From positions 1-18,122 of the forward strand of contig JAEWMK010000435.1 of NCBI GenBank assembly GCA_023457235.1: DNA of 18,122 nt. The letters run 5' to 3'. Position numbers and translations under genes: made by a program. The stretch's first letter is position 1, and every line of letters begins with the position of its first letter. Below are positions 1 through 6,493 of this stretch, piece after piece. Origin of the DNA: Bacillota bacterium. GTDB taxonomy: Bacteria > Bacillota > Bacilli > Bacillales > Bacillaceae_J. A model generated the notes under the pieces. That model made no database searches. It saw only the letters and a list, made by a program, of their open reading frames with translations, and had not been told where the DNA came from.

Positions 1-111
1 AATAAATCGATAAAAATGCGGCAAAAAATTGGTGTTTTAGTTCAAAATTAGTTGAATAATATGATAAAATAACTTTTGACTGATTTTTTTGCAAATGGAG
101 GAGGAATTGGA

Positions 112-570
112 ATGAAAAATGTGCTAATAAATAAAATAGTCGAAATAGTCGTTACTGAAAATCAGTTGCGAGGCTTTTGGAAAAAGCTAGGGAATGATCT
201 TGAATTTGAAACATTAAGCAATGAACAACTTATGAAATTAGCTATGAGAGAAATTCAAGAGGCGTCTCTATCAGAACTTGATTCCCATCTAATTGATAGA
301 GGCTGGAGAACAAGAGATGAGATTGAAGGTAAAATGATTGCCGAGGATAATTCGAATCCACGCTATCATGTTGAATTAATTGACACAGATCAAGAGGGAA
401 CTCCATCAAAAATATTAATAGATCGCATGCTGGAGCTTCACTGTGACAATTGTGGATTTGACTTATATATTCAAGATTCCGATATTGATCCAAGTACATT
501 GGTATGTCCAAAAGATGGGGGAAACTTGACTATAACAGGAGCTAATGCCAAAAAGATAAATAAAAATTAA
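112..570 (+). CDS. Hypothetical protein with degenerate C-terminal zinc ribbon (152 aa)
   Basis: I do not recognise this gene. The ATG at 112 is preferred over an in-frame TTG at 76 because a strong GGAGGAGG Shine-Dalgarno lies 6-13 nt before it. The first ~105 residues look soluble, helical and charged, with no signal peptide or membrane segment. The C-terminus has C111-x2-C114, then about 17 residues later C132-P-K-D-G-G. This resembles a zinc ribbon in which the fourth cysteine is replaced by Asp or lost, so metal binding is uncertain. It ends 18 nt before the transporter gene, so the two are probably co-transcribed. A weak promoter-like pair (TTCAAA at 41-46, TAAAAT at 65-70) precedes it. 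Coding is confident; function is unknown. Confidence 0.75.
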   Translation: MKNVLINKIVEIVVTENQLRGFWKKLGNDLEFETLSNEQLMKLAMREIQEASLSELDSHLIDRGWRTRDEIEGKMIAEDNSNPRYHVELIDTDQEGTPSKILIDRMLELHCDNCGFDLYIQDSDIDPSTLVCPKDGGNLTITGANAKKINKN

Positions 571-588
571 CTTGAAGGGGATGGAGAA

Positions 589-1926
589 GTGGAACATTCA
601 GTAGCACAAGGGGTTTCAAACTTTCAAATTTATTTAGCAGTCATCATTTTCTTGGTTACATATGCGTTTATTATTACTGAAAAAATTAATAGAGCAGTTG
701 TTGCGTTACTGGGTGCAATTTTAATGGTTGCATTCGGAATAGTTGATTTAGAATCAGCTTTTACGCACCATATTGACTGGGGAACAATTACTTTATTAAT
801 TGGAATGATGATTTTAGTTGGTATTACAAGTACCACCGGTGTCTTTCAATATGCTGCCCTAAAATCAGCAAAATTTGCCAAAGGTGATCCAATTAAAATA
901 TTAATAGTATTGTCGCTTTTAACCGCATTTGCATCTGCATTTTTAGATAATGTTACAACAGTTCTATTAATTGTACCTGTTACGTTTTCAATTACAAGAC
1001 TTTTAGGAGTAAATCCTGTCCCGTATTTAATTTCTGAAGTTCTCTTTTCTAATATTGGAGGAACAGCAACACTAATAGGGGACCCTCCTAACATTATGAT
1101 TGGTAACGCTGTTAAGCATTTAACATTTAATCAGTTTTTATTTAACCTAGCACCGATTGTAGTTGTGATTACTTTAGTAACAATGGTTTTGATTTATTTT
1201 ATGTTCCGCAAGCAATTAAAAGTGGATGAATCTAAAAAACAAAAGCTTATGGAGCTGAATGAAAAAGAATATATTAAAGATCCAGTATTAATGAAAAAGT
1301 CATTAATCGTTCTGGGTCTTACTATCTTAGGCTTTGTTCTTCACTCTGTTATTCATGTAGACGCTCCAGTAGTAGCTTTAGCAGGAGCAACTCTATTAAT
1401 GTTAATTGGTGTTAAAGAGCATGACCTTGAGCAAGTATTCCATAGCGTAGAATGGGTTACAATCTTTTTCTTTGCCGGTTTATTTACACTAGTCGGTGGT
1501 CTTGTTGATGTAGGGGTTATCAAAAGTTTAGCAGAAAAAGCATTAGATTTTACGGGTGGTCATATTCCGACAGCTGCTATATTAATTTTATGGGTATCAG
1601 GTATTGCATCAGCGTTTATTGATAATATTCCATTTGTTGCTACTATGATACCGTTAATTCAAGATATGGCAGTTGGTATGAACTTACCTGTTGATTCAGC
1701 AGAAATAGATTCATTATGGTGGTCATTAGCATTAGGAGCTTGTTTAGGAGGAAATGGTACGCTTATTGGTGCTTCTGCAAACGTTATCGTTGCCGGAATT
1801 GCCGCACGCGAAGGAAATGGTTTTACCTATATGCAATTCTTAAAAATCGGTGGTCCATTAACTTTAGTTGCTCTAGCTATTGCACATGTCTATATTTATT
1901 TTAGATACTTAACCGCTTTCTTGTAA
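589..1926 (+). CDS. ArsB/NhaD (SLC13-type) family ion transporter, 445 aa
   Basis: Polytopic inner-membrane transporter of the ion transporter superfamily, which includes ArsB arsenite pumps, NhaD Na+/H+ antiporters and dicarboxylate carriers. About 11-12 hydrophobic segments are visible, in two halves with inverted-repeat character. Each half has a paired signature: ASAFLDN (115-121) with GGTATLIGDPPN (157-168), and ASAFIDN (340-346) with GGNGTLIGASAN (387-398). These loop motifs form the substrate/cation site in the superfamily. A charged cytoplasmic linker (about 208-238) separates the halves. The GTG start at 589 follows GAAGGGG with 8 nt spacing. The substrate cannot be told from sequence. 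There is no arsR or other ars gene nearby, so a Na+/H+ or organic-anion role is at least as likely as arsenite export. It is probably co-transcribed with the preceding zinc-ribbon gene. Confidence 0.85.
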   Translation: MEHSVAQGVSNFQIYLAVIIFLVTYAFIITEKINRAVVALLGAILMVAFGIVDLESAFTHHIDWGTITLLIGMMILVGITSTTGVFQYAALKSAKFAKGDPIKILIVLSLLTAFASAFLDNVTTVLLIVPVTFSITRLLGVNPVPYLISEVLFSNIGGTATLIGDPPNIMIGNAVKHLTFNQFLFNLAPIVVVITLVTMVLIYFMFRKQLKVDESKKQKLMELNEKEYIKDPVLMKKSLIVLGLTILGFVLHSVIHVDAPVVALAGATLLMLIGVKEHDLEQVFHSVEWVTIFFFAGLFTLVGGLVDVGVIKSLAEKALDFTGGHIPTAAILILWVSGIASAFIDNIPFVATMIPLIQDMAVGMNLPVDSAEIDSLWWSLALGACLGGNGTLIGASANVIVAGIAAREGNGFTYMQFLKIGGPLTLVALAIAHVYIYFRYLTAFL

Positions 1927-1947
1927 AAAAGCGCTGGAGAGACAAAA

Positions 1948-1980
1948 AAACATCCTGTTCCATTTTGGGACAGGATGTTT
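1948..1980. terminator. Bidirectional intrinsic terminator between transporter gene and sda
   Basis: A 14-bp stem (1948-1961 with 1967-1980, one G-U pair) encloses a 5-nt ATTTT loop. On the minus strand the hairpin is followed by a run of T (complement of the A-run at 1944-1950), ideal for ending sda. On the plus strand the 3' arm ends in TTT and the following bases are T-rich. It lies 22 nt after the transporter stop and 19 nt past the sda stop, so it serves both convergent genes. Confidence 0.85.
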
Positions 1981-1999
1981 CATTTCTATTCAAGGTGCA

Positions 2000-2140
2000 T
2001 CAAGACGTTTTCTTGATCTTCGTGTGTAATGAACGGCGTTCTATTTCTTTTTTAATAAGTTGAATAAAATCCGGACTTAAGTTAAGTTCGATGGCCTTGT
2101 AGAATGACTCTAATAATAATTCATCTGATAATGTTCTCAT
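2000..2140 (-). CDS. sda: Sda, checkpoint inhibitor of sporulation histidine kinases (46 aa)
   Basis: Sda is a small helical-hairpin protein that binds the dimerisation/phosphotransfer domain of KinA (and KinB), stopping phosphate flow to Spo0A when replication initiation or elongation is impaired. The frame reads MRTLSDELLLES...AIELNLSPDFIQLIKKEIERRSL..., which matches B. subtilis Sda along its length (LSDELLIES, FIELIENEIKRRSL) as I recall it. There are two helices around the LNLSPDF turn and a basic C-terminal tail (HTKIKKTS). The ATG at 2140 is taken by homology. The only strong Shine-Dalgarno lies unusually far upstream (see leader entry). Transcription would come from the region near 2180-2400, which carries DnaA boxes, as in B. 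subtilis where DnaA controls sda. The gene is terminated by the shared hairpin at 1948-1980. Confidence 0.93.
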   Translation of the reverse strand: MRTLSDELLLESFYKAIELNLSPDFIQLIKKEIERRSLHTKIKKTS

Positions 2141-2145
2141 TTTTC

Positions 2146-2175
2146 TTAGCCAGGAGTGCTGGCCATTCACCTCCT
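2146..2175 (-). promoter_or_regulatory. sda leader: distant Shine-Dalgarno, 6-codon mini-ORF and hairpin
   Basis: Reading the minus strand, a near-perfect AGGAGGTG (2175-2168) stands 29 nt from the sda ATG (counted from the end of AGGAGG), too far for normal initiation. Just after it is a complete mini-ORF ATG GCC AGC ACT CCT GGC TAA (2166-2146; MASTPG) ending 5 nt before the sda ATG. The mini-ORF nearly coincides with a 7-bp hairpin (TGGCCAG / CTGGCTA, 2165-2147, one G-U, 5-nt loop). Folding it out would leave about 10 nt between AGGAGG and the sda ATG. Either translational coupling or a structure-bridged Shine-Dalgarno would explain the layout. An in-frame GTG overlaps the Shine-Dalgarno itself and is an unlikely start. 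Confidence 0.6.
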
Positions 2176-2288
2176 ACAAGTTTTAAAAAATTTTCTCTTT
2201 TTAATTTCTCTTTGTCATTTTTTCTTTTTTTTAACATATATTTAATATTTTCTCCCTATGTCTATACATTAACATGTTTTATATTTTA

Positions 2289-2300
2289 GAACAATCGTTC
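2289..2300. promoter_or_regulatory. LexA (SOS)-box-like palindrome
   Basis: GAAC-AATC-GTTC matches the GAAC-N4-GTTC core of the Bacillus SOS operator. The inner four bases differ from the RNRY preference at one position. On the minus strand the site overlaps a TTGTTC (-35-like) about 120 nt before the sda leader Shine-Dalgarno. No convincing -10 goes with it (best TAATGT at 17 nt spacing), so the promoter assignment is weak. Confidence 0.4.
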
Positions 2301-2302
2301 TT

Positions 2303-2401
2303 ATATCCACAGATAACAGTGGATAACTTGTGGGTATTGTGTTTATAATGTAAATAATTCCAATTAATTAGCCTTTGATAATGTGCATAAAGTTATCCAC
2401 A
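2303..2401. promoter_or_regulatory. DnaA-box cluster between sda and yqeG
   Basis: There are two exact matches to TTATNCACA: TTATCCACA at 2393-2401 (+) and TTATGCACA at 2382-2390 (-). Near matches are ATATCCACA at 2303-2311 (+, 8/9), TTATCCACT at 2318-2326 (-, 8/9), ATACCCACA at 2329-2337 (-, 7/9) and TTATAAACA at 2340-2348 (-, 8/9). The pair at 2303-2326 forms a face-to-face palindrome. B. subtilis has a DnaA-bound cluster at the equivalent sda/yqeG locus, through which DnaA controls sda. The cluster may regulate both divergent genes and titrate DnaA. Confidence 0.85.
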
Positions 2402-2421
2402 ATCGGGGATTTTACTAAAAT

Positions 2422-2503
2422 TTGTCGAAAAGTTTTTTTATATAACATTATTCGACAAAAAACAATAGTATTTCTGTAAATATTGTTTTGAAACGTTGTC
2501 GAA
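2422..2503. promoter_or_regulatory. Three exact Spo0A boxes (TTGTCGAA)
   Basis: The 0A-box consensus TTGTCGAA occurs exactly at 2422-2429 (+), 2451-2458 (-) and 2496-2503 (+). The first two form an inverted repeat (TTTGTCGAA / TTCGACAAA) with 21 nt between them. The third sits inside the 17-nt spacer of the yqeG promoter. Three exact octamers within 82 bp is far more than expected by chance. Binding by Spo0A~P is inferred from the consensus only. Confidence 0.65.
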
Positions 2504-2516
2504 CTTTGGCTATTAT
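2488..2516 (+). promoter_or_regulatory. Sigma-A promoter of the yqeG operon
   Basis: TTGAAA (2488-2493), a 17-nt spacer, and TATTAT (2511-2516) lie 36 nt before the yqeG start. Both hexamers are close to consensus and the spacing is ideal. A Spo0A-box match occupies 2496-2503 within the spacer, which would suit repression. Confidence 0.75.
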
Positions 2517-2552
2517 TAGTAAGGTATAAAGAAGTTAATAGAGGTGTTTGTC

Positions 2553-3068
2553 TTGCTAGATTTGTTTTTACCAAATGAGCATGTAAAAAGTGTTTTTGAG
2601 ATTGACCCGGCAAAATTAAAGGAAAAAGGGATCAAAGGAATTATTACGGATTTGGATAATACCCTTGTTGAATGGGACCGTCCGGAGGCAACGCCGAAGT
2701 TGATAGAATGGTTCCAAAAAATGAAAGACCATGGCATTATCATAACGATTGTTTCAAATAATAATGAAGAACGAGTGAAGCTATTTTCAGGACCATTAGG
2801 CATTCAATATATATATGAGGCAAGGAAACCGATGGGAAAAGCTTTTCGTAAAGCTGTTAGGGATATGAAGCTAAAAAAAGATGAGGTCGTTGTAATTGGT
2901 GATCAACTGTTAACAGACGTATTAGGGGGAAATCGTTCCGGACTCCATACGATTTTAGTCGTACCCGTAGCCCAATCAGATGGTTTCTTTACTAAATTTA
3001 ACAGACGTATTGAACGCTCTATTCTAAATATGATGCGAAGAAAAGGTATGGTATATTGGGAGGAATAA
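2553..3068 (+). CDS. yqeG: YqeG family HAD-IIIA phosphatase (171 aa)
   Basis: Haloacid-dehalogenase superfamily phosphatase. Motif I is D33-L-D35-N-T (nucleophile and acid/base Asp), motif II is S68-N-N, a motif III lysine lies in RKPMGKAF (92 or 96), and motif IV is G-D117-Q-L-L-T-D122. It is cytosolic, with no membrane segment. Related HAD-IIIA proteins (Gep4 in fungi, PgpP in some Gram-positives) dephosphorylate phosphatidylglycerophosphate, but the substrate of Bacillus YqeG is not settled. The TTG at 2553 is chosen because AGAGGTG precedes it by 6 nt and it gives the family-typical MLxxFLPNE start. The in-frame GTG at 2544 lies inside that Shine-Dalgarno. It is first gene of a long operon, 2 nt from yqeH. 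The sequence is intact and close to B. subtilis YqeG as I recall it. Confidence 0.92.
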   Translation: MLDLFLPNEHVKSVFEIDPAKLKEKGIKGIITDLDNTLVEWDRPEATPKLIEWFQKMKDHGIIITIVSNNNEERVKLFSGPLGIQYIYEARKPMGKAFRKAVRDMKLKKDEVVVIGDQLLTDVLGGNRSGLHTILVVPVAQSDGFFTKFNRRIERSILNMMRRKGMVYWEE

Positions 3069-3070
3069 TT

Positions 3071-4180
3071 TTGGATAATCAAGTTTTACATTGTCAAGGC
3101 TGCGGTGTAAAGATTCAAACAGAAAATAAATCAGAAATAGGTTTTGCACCCCCGTCTGCTTTAGAGCGCGAGGTTTTAATCTGTCAGCGATGTTTCCGGC
3201 TTAAGCATTATAACGAAATTCAGGATGTATCTTTGACTGATGATGATTTCTTAAAAATTTTAAATGGCATTGGCGATTCGGATGCATTAGTTGTTAAAAT
3301 TGTCGATATCTTTGATTTTAACGGAAGCTGGCTGCCAGGATTGCATCGTTTTGTTGGCAAGAATAAAGTATTATTAGTAGGAAATAAAGTTGACTTATTA
3401 CCCAAGTCAGTAAAAAATTCTAAGCTTATTCATTGGATGAAGTATTCTGCTGCCCAACTCGGTTTAAAACCGAAGGACGTATACTTAATAAGTGCAGCAA
3501 AGGGTGAAGGTGTAAAAGAATTGGCTGCAGCCATCGATTTTCACCGTGAAGGAAAAGATGTCTATGTAGTAGGCTGTACAAACGTAGGTAAGTCAACATT
3601 TATTAATAAAATCATTAAAGAATTCAGCGGAGTAAACGATGATATAATTACGACATCACAATTCCCAGGAACGACACTTGATTTAATAGATATCTCGCTT
3701 GATGATGGGTCATCCTTATTTGATACACCAGGCATAATTAACCATCATCAGATGGCGCATTTTGTTAATGAAAAAGGTTTAAAGATGATTTCACCTAGAA
3801 AAGAAATTAAACCAAGAGTATTTCAGTTAAACGAAGGTCAAACTTTATATTTTGGTGGATTAGCAAGATTGGATTATATATCAGGGGGAAGAAAGTCGTT
3901 TACTTGCTATGTATCAAATGAATTAAATATTCACCGAACGAAGTTAGAGAAAGCTGATAAATTATATGAAGACCATGTTGGTGAGTTACTATTCCCACCT
4001 TTTCTTGAGGAAGTGAGTGAGTTTCCTCCATTAGTGAAACAGGAATTCATGATTCGTGAAGCAAAAACTGACATCGTTTTTCACGGCTTGGGTTGGGTTA
4101 CATGCAACGAACCAGGGGCAAAAATAGTAGCCCATGTTCCAAAAGGTGTAGGGGTATCGATTAGACAATCGTTGATTTAA
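3071..4180 (+). CDS. yqeH: YqeH, circularly permuted ribosome-biogenesis GTPase (369 aa)
   Basis: YqeH is a GTPase needed for assembly of the 30S subunit. It carries an N-terminal treble-clef-like zinc site (C8-x2-C11 and C38-x2-C41). Its GTPase motifs come in permuted order: G4 N105-K-V-D108, G5 SAAK (141-144), G1 GCTNVGKST (168-176), G2 around FPGTT (198-202), and G3 DTPG (218-221). This order is diagnostic of the YlqF/YqeH/RsgA group. The C-terminal ~145 residues form the RNA-binding part. The TTG at 3071 is preferred because GGGAGG stands 7 nt upstream; the alternative TTG at 3056 overlaps that Shine-Dalgarno and the end of yqeG. The length agrees with B. subtilis YqeH (about 366 aa). It is translated in close succession with yqeG (2-nt gap). 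Confidence 0.95.
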   Translation: MDNQVLHCQGCGVKIQTENKSEIGFAPPSALEREVLICQRCFRLKHYNEIQDVSLTDDDFLKILNGIGDSDALVVKIVDIFDFNGSWLPGLHRFVGKNKVLLVGNKVDLLPKSVKNSKLIHWMKYSAAQLGLKPKDVYLISAAKGEGVKELAAAIDFHREGKDVYVVGCTNVGKSTFINKIIKEFSGVNDDIITTSQFPGTTLDLIDISLDDGSSLFDTPGIINHHQMAHFVNEKGLKMISPRKEIKPRVFQLNEGQTLYFGGLARLDYISGGRKSFTCYVSNELNIHRTKLEKADKLYEDHVGELLFPPFLEEVSEFPPLVKQEFMIREAKTDIVFHGLGWVTCNEPGAKIVAHVPKGVGVSIRQSLI

Positions 4181-4218
4181 CTTTATTTGCAATTTGATAG
4201 TAGAAACGGGGGAGAGAA

Positions 4219-5058
4219 ATGGGGAAGTTATTCGGATTATTAGGGCATCCGGTGGGGCATTCGATGTCTCCTATTATGCATAATGACCAATTTGCTTTTT
4301 TAGGATTGGACTGTTATTACCATGCATTTGATGTTCATCCTAAGAAGTTAGAAAATGCCGTGAAAGGAATTAAGGCATTAGGGATATCTGGATTTAATGT
4401 GACGATTCCACATAAGGTTGAAATAATGAAATATTTAGATGAAATCGACGAAGAAGCGTTACAAATTGGAGCTGTCAATACAGTAGTGAATCGCGATGGA
4501 AAGCTTTTTGGCTATAATACGGATGGTAAAGGGTTTGCGGTTTCACTTCAAACTGCTGCAGGTGCAGATTTTCTAGACAAAAAAATGTTGATCGTTGGCG
4601 CTGGAGGTGCGGCTAGGGGCATATTTGTGACATTGGCCCGAATGGGAGCTAATGCAATTGATATCGCCAATAGAACGGTTGAAAAAGCGGAACAGCTAAT
4701 CGCAGGGAACCCATATCCAATCCAGTCTGGTGCAAAGTCTATAAAGGAAGCCGAAGAAAATTTAGCGGAATATCAAATTATTATAAATACTACTTCCGTT
4801 GGAATGAGTCCCAAAATAGACGAGCTTCCACTGCAACTGACAAATATGCAGCCTGGAACAATTCTAAGTGATATTATTTATAATCCTTTAGAAACAAAAT
4901 GGTTAAAAGAAGGAAAAATAGTAGGAGCTGTTACGCAAAATGGTGTAGGTATGTTTGTAGGACAGGGTGCGTTGGCTTTTGAAATGTGGACAAAGGAAAA
5001 ACCGGATTATAACCGAATGGAACAAATTGTTATGAAGCAATTGGGAGGAAACAAATAA
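4219..5058 (+). CDS. aroE: Shikimate dehydrogenase (NADP+), 279 aa
   Basis: Reduces 3-dehydroshikimate to shikimate in the chorismate/aromatic amino acid pathway, in the cytosol. Shikimate-contact serines are S15 and S17 (GHSMSP). NVTIPHK supplies catalytic K66, paired with D102 in NTDGKGF, and N87 is in GAVNT. The nucleotide-binding loop is GAGGAARG (127-134). N151-R-T with the following lysine is the NADP-specificity pattern of AroE rather than YdiB. The C-terminal GVGMFVGQGALAFE motif is present. The ATG at 4219 follows GGGGGAGAG. Its stop is immediately followed by the yhbY ATG. All key residues are present. It is called aroD in older B. subtilis nomenclature. Confidence 0.96.
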   Translation: MGKLFGLLGHPVGHSMSPIMHNDQFAFLGLDCYYHAFDVHPKKLENAVKGIKALGISGFNVTIPHKVEIMKYLDEIDEEALQIGAVNTVVNRDGKLFGYNTDGKGFAVSLQTAAGADFLDKKMLIVGAGGAARGIFVTLARMGANAIDIANRTVEKAEQLIAGNPYPIQSGAKSIKEAEENLAEYQIIINTTSVGMSPKIDELPLQLTNMQPGTILSDIIYNPLETKWLKEGKIVGAVTQNGVGMFVGQGALAFEMWTKEKPDYNRMEQIVMKQLGGNK

Positions 5059-5349
5059 ATGTTAACAGGAAAACAAAAACGTTTTTTACGATCTAATGCA
5101 CATCACTTAAATCCTATTTTCCAAGTGGGAAAAGGTGGCGTGAATGAAAATATGATTAAACAAATTGGAGAAGCACTTGAGGCTCGAGAATTAATAAAAG
5201 TTAGTGTTTTACAAAATTGTGAATTTGACCGTGATGAGGTAGCCGAAAGTTTAGCAAACGGAGCAAAGGCAGAGCTCGTTCAAATTATTGGAAATACAAT
5301 AGTTCTTTACAAGGAATCGATTGAACATAAGCAAATAAGTCTGCCTTAA
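5059..5349 (+). CDS. yhbY: YhbY/YqeI family RNA-binding protein (96 aa)
   Basis: Single CRM (CRS1-YhbY) domain protein, associated with pre-50S ribosomal particles in bacteria. The N-terminal L-T-x-K-Q-x-R-x-LR, AHHLNPIFQVGKGG (with the GxGG loop at 26-29) and LIKVSVL are family hallmarks. The basic N-terminus and KGG loop bind RNA. The ATG directly abuts the aroE stop, and its Shine-Dalgarno (GGGAGG) lies inside the last aroE codons, implying translational coupling. It is full length (B. subtilis YqeI is the same size). The following nadD gene starts 21 nt later. Confidence 0.95.
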   Translation: MLTGKQKRFLRSNAHHLNPIFQVGKGGVNENMIKQIGEALEARELIKVSVLQNCEFDRDEVAESLANGAKAELVQIIGNTIVLYKESIEHKQISLP

Positions 5350-5370
5350 AACAACGAAAGGATTGGTTTT

Positions 5371-5976
5371 ATGATGAAGGTAGGGATATTAGGTGGTACT
5401 TTTGACCCCCCGCATAATGGACATTTAATAATTGCCCAGGAGGTATTATCTTCACTGCATTTAAATGAAGTTTGGTTTATGCCAACTAATATACCGCCCC
5501 ATAAAGCAGATACTAAATCGAGAGGTGAGGACCGTCTTGAAATGGTTAAACGGGCCATTGCCGATAATGAATGTTTTAAACTGCAGCCAATCGAATTTGA
5601 ACGTTCAGGTCCATCCTATACATATGATACAATTACCATTCTAAAAGAAAAGTACCCAAAGGCGGAATTCTATTTCATCATTGGAGCTGATATGGTGGAA
5701 TATTTACCAAAATGGTATCGGATTGATGAGCTCGTTCATGATGTTCATTTTATAGGTGTGAAACGTCCGAAATTTAAAATTGTTTCAAGATACAATGTGA
5801 TTGAAGTGGAAGTACCCCAGTTTGATATGTCTTCTTCCGAACTTCGACGTCGTTTTAAAAATAATCAAAATACAAAATATTTTTTACCAGATGCTGTTAG
5901 AGAATATATAGAGGAGAAAAATCTTTATGGATCGAACGAAAGCATTAGCCCTTGTAAAAGAACAGCTGACAGATAA
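5371..5976 (+). CDS. nadD: Nicotinate-nucleotide adenylyltransferase (201 aa)
   Basis: Transfers AMP from ATP to nicotinate mononucleotide, giving deamido-NAD, an essential step in NAD synthesis. The Rossmann-like nucleotidyltransferase fold is shown by GGTFDPPHNGH (8-18), with H15 and H18 of the (T/H)xGH class. GADMVEYLPKW and the C-terminal SSSELRRR ATP-binding motif are also present. The ATG at 5371 has AAAGGA 8 nt upstream; the next codon is also ATG and cannot be excluded. The protein runs about 14 residues beyond the usual ending near EYIEEKNLY, overlapping yqeK by 50 nt in another frame. This is longer than the roughly 189 aa of B. subtilis NadD. The tail is probably neutral and reflects a lost stop codon. 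Confidence 0.95.
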   Translation: MMKVGILGGTFDPPHNGHLIIAQEVLSSLHLNEVWFMPTNIPPHKADTKSRGEDRLEMVKRAIADNECFKLQPIEFERSGPSYTYDTITILKEKYPKAEFYFIIGADMVEYLPKWYRIDELVHDVHFIGVKRPKFKIVSRYNVIEVEVPQFDMSSSELRRRFKNNQNTKYFLPDAVREYIEEKNLYGSNESISPCKRTADR

Positions 5977-6493
5977 ACGGTATGAGCATACGGTAGGTGT
6001 GATGGAGACAGCCGTTCAGTTAGCCGAAAAATATGGAGTGGACAGTAGGAAGGCTGAGCTTGCTGCCATCTTTCATGATTATGCAAAGTTTCGTTCTAAA
6101 GAGGAAATGGAAAAAATAATAGTCGATCAAAATATGCCTAAACAACTATTGGAATTTCATTCAGAGCTGTGGCATGCACCGGTGGGCGCTTATCTTGTAC
6201 GTACAGAAGCTGGAATTCTCGATGAGGATATCTTGCAGGCAATTCGCTTTCATACAACCGGAAACAAGAATATGAATATGTTGGATAAAATAGTTTTCTT
6301 GGCGGATTATATTGAACCGGGAAGAAAGTTTCCTGGTGTTGACGATGTTCGCAAAGTTGCTTTTGAAAATTTAAATGAGGCCGTTGTTATGGCGCTAAGA
6401 AATACAATCAAGTTTTTGTTGGATAAAAAGCAACCAATTTATCCAGATACACTAGATACTTATAATACACTAATAAGGAGGAATTGGAATTAA
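5927..6493 (+). CDS. yqeK: YqeK, HD-domain bis(5'-nucleosyl)-tetraphosphatase (188 aa)
   Basis: Symmetrical Ap4A hydrolase of the HD superfamily, cleaving diadenosine tetraphosphate to two ADP. Metal ligands are visible as H21 (RYEHT), the H50-D51 doublet in IFHDYAK, H83 (WHAPVG), H109 (RFHTTG) and D127 (LADYIEPGR), the YqeK pattern. The ATG at 5927 has GAGGAG about 6 nt upstream, inside the nadD gene. Its TAA is followed at once by the rsfS ATG. Cytosolic and intact. The linkage with nadD recurs in Firmicutes and fits a shared adenine-nucleotide theme. Confidence 0.94.
   Translation: MDRTKALALVKEQLTDKRYEHTVGVMETAVQLAEKYGVDSRKAELAAIFHDYAKFRSKEEMEKIIVDQNMPKQLLEFHSELWHAPVGAYLVRTEAGILDEDILQAIRFHTTGNKNMNMLDKIVFLADYIEPGRKFPGVDDVRKVAFENLNEAVVMALRNTIKFLLDKKQPIYPDTLDTYNTLIRRNWN

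Noticed and set aside
2104..2289. 61-aa open frame on the plus strand opposite the sda leader
   Set aside because: It is antisense to sda and its T-rich upstream region, rich in F/S/L from poly-pyrimidine, and has no ribosome site. The minus-strand sda frame explains the DNA.
2544..2552. GTG start for yqeG giving three extra residues
   Set aside because: The GTG is part of the AGAGGTG ribosome site; the TTG at 2553 has correct spacing and the family-typical N-terminus.
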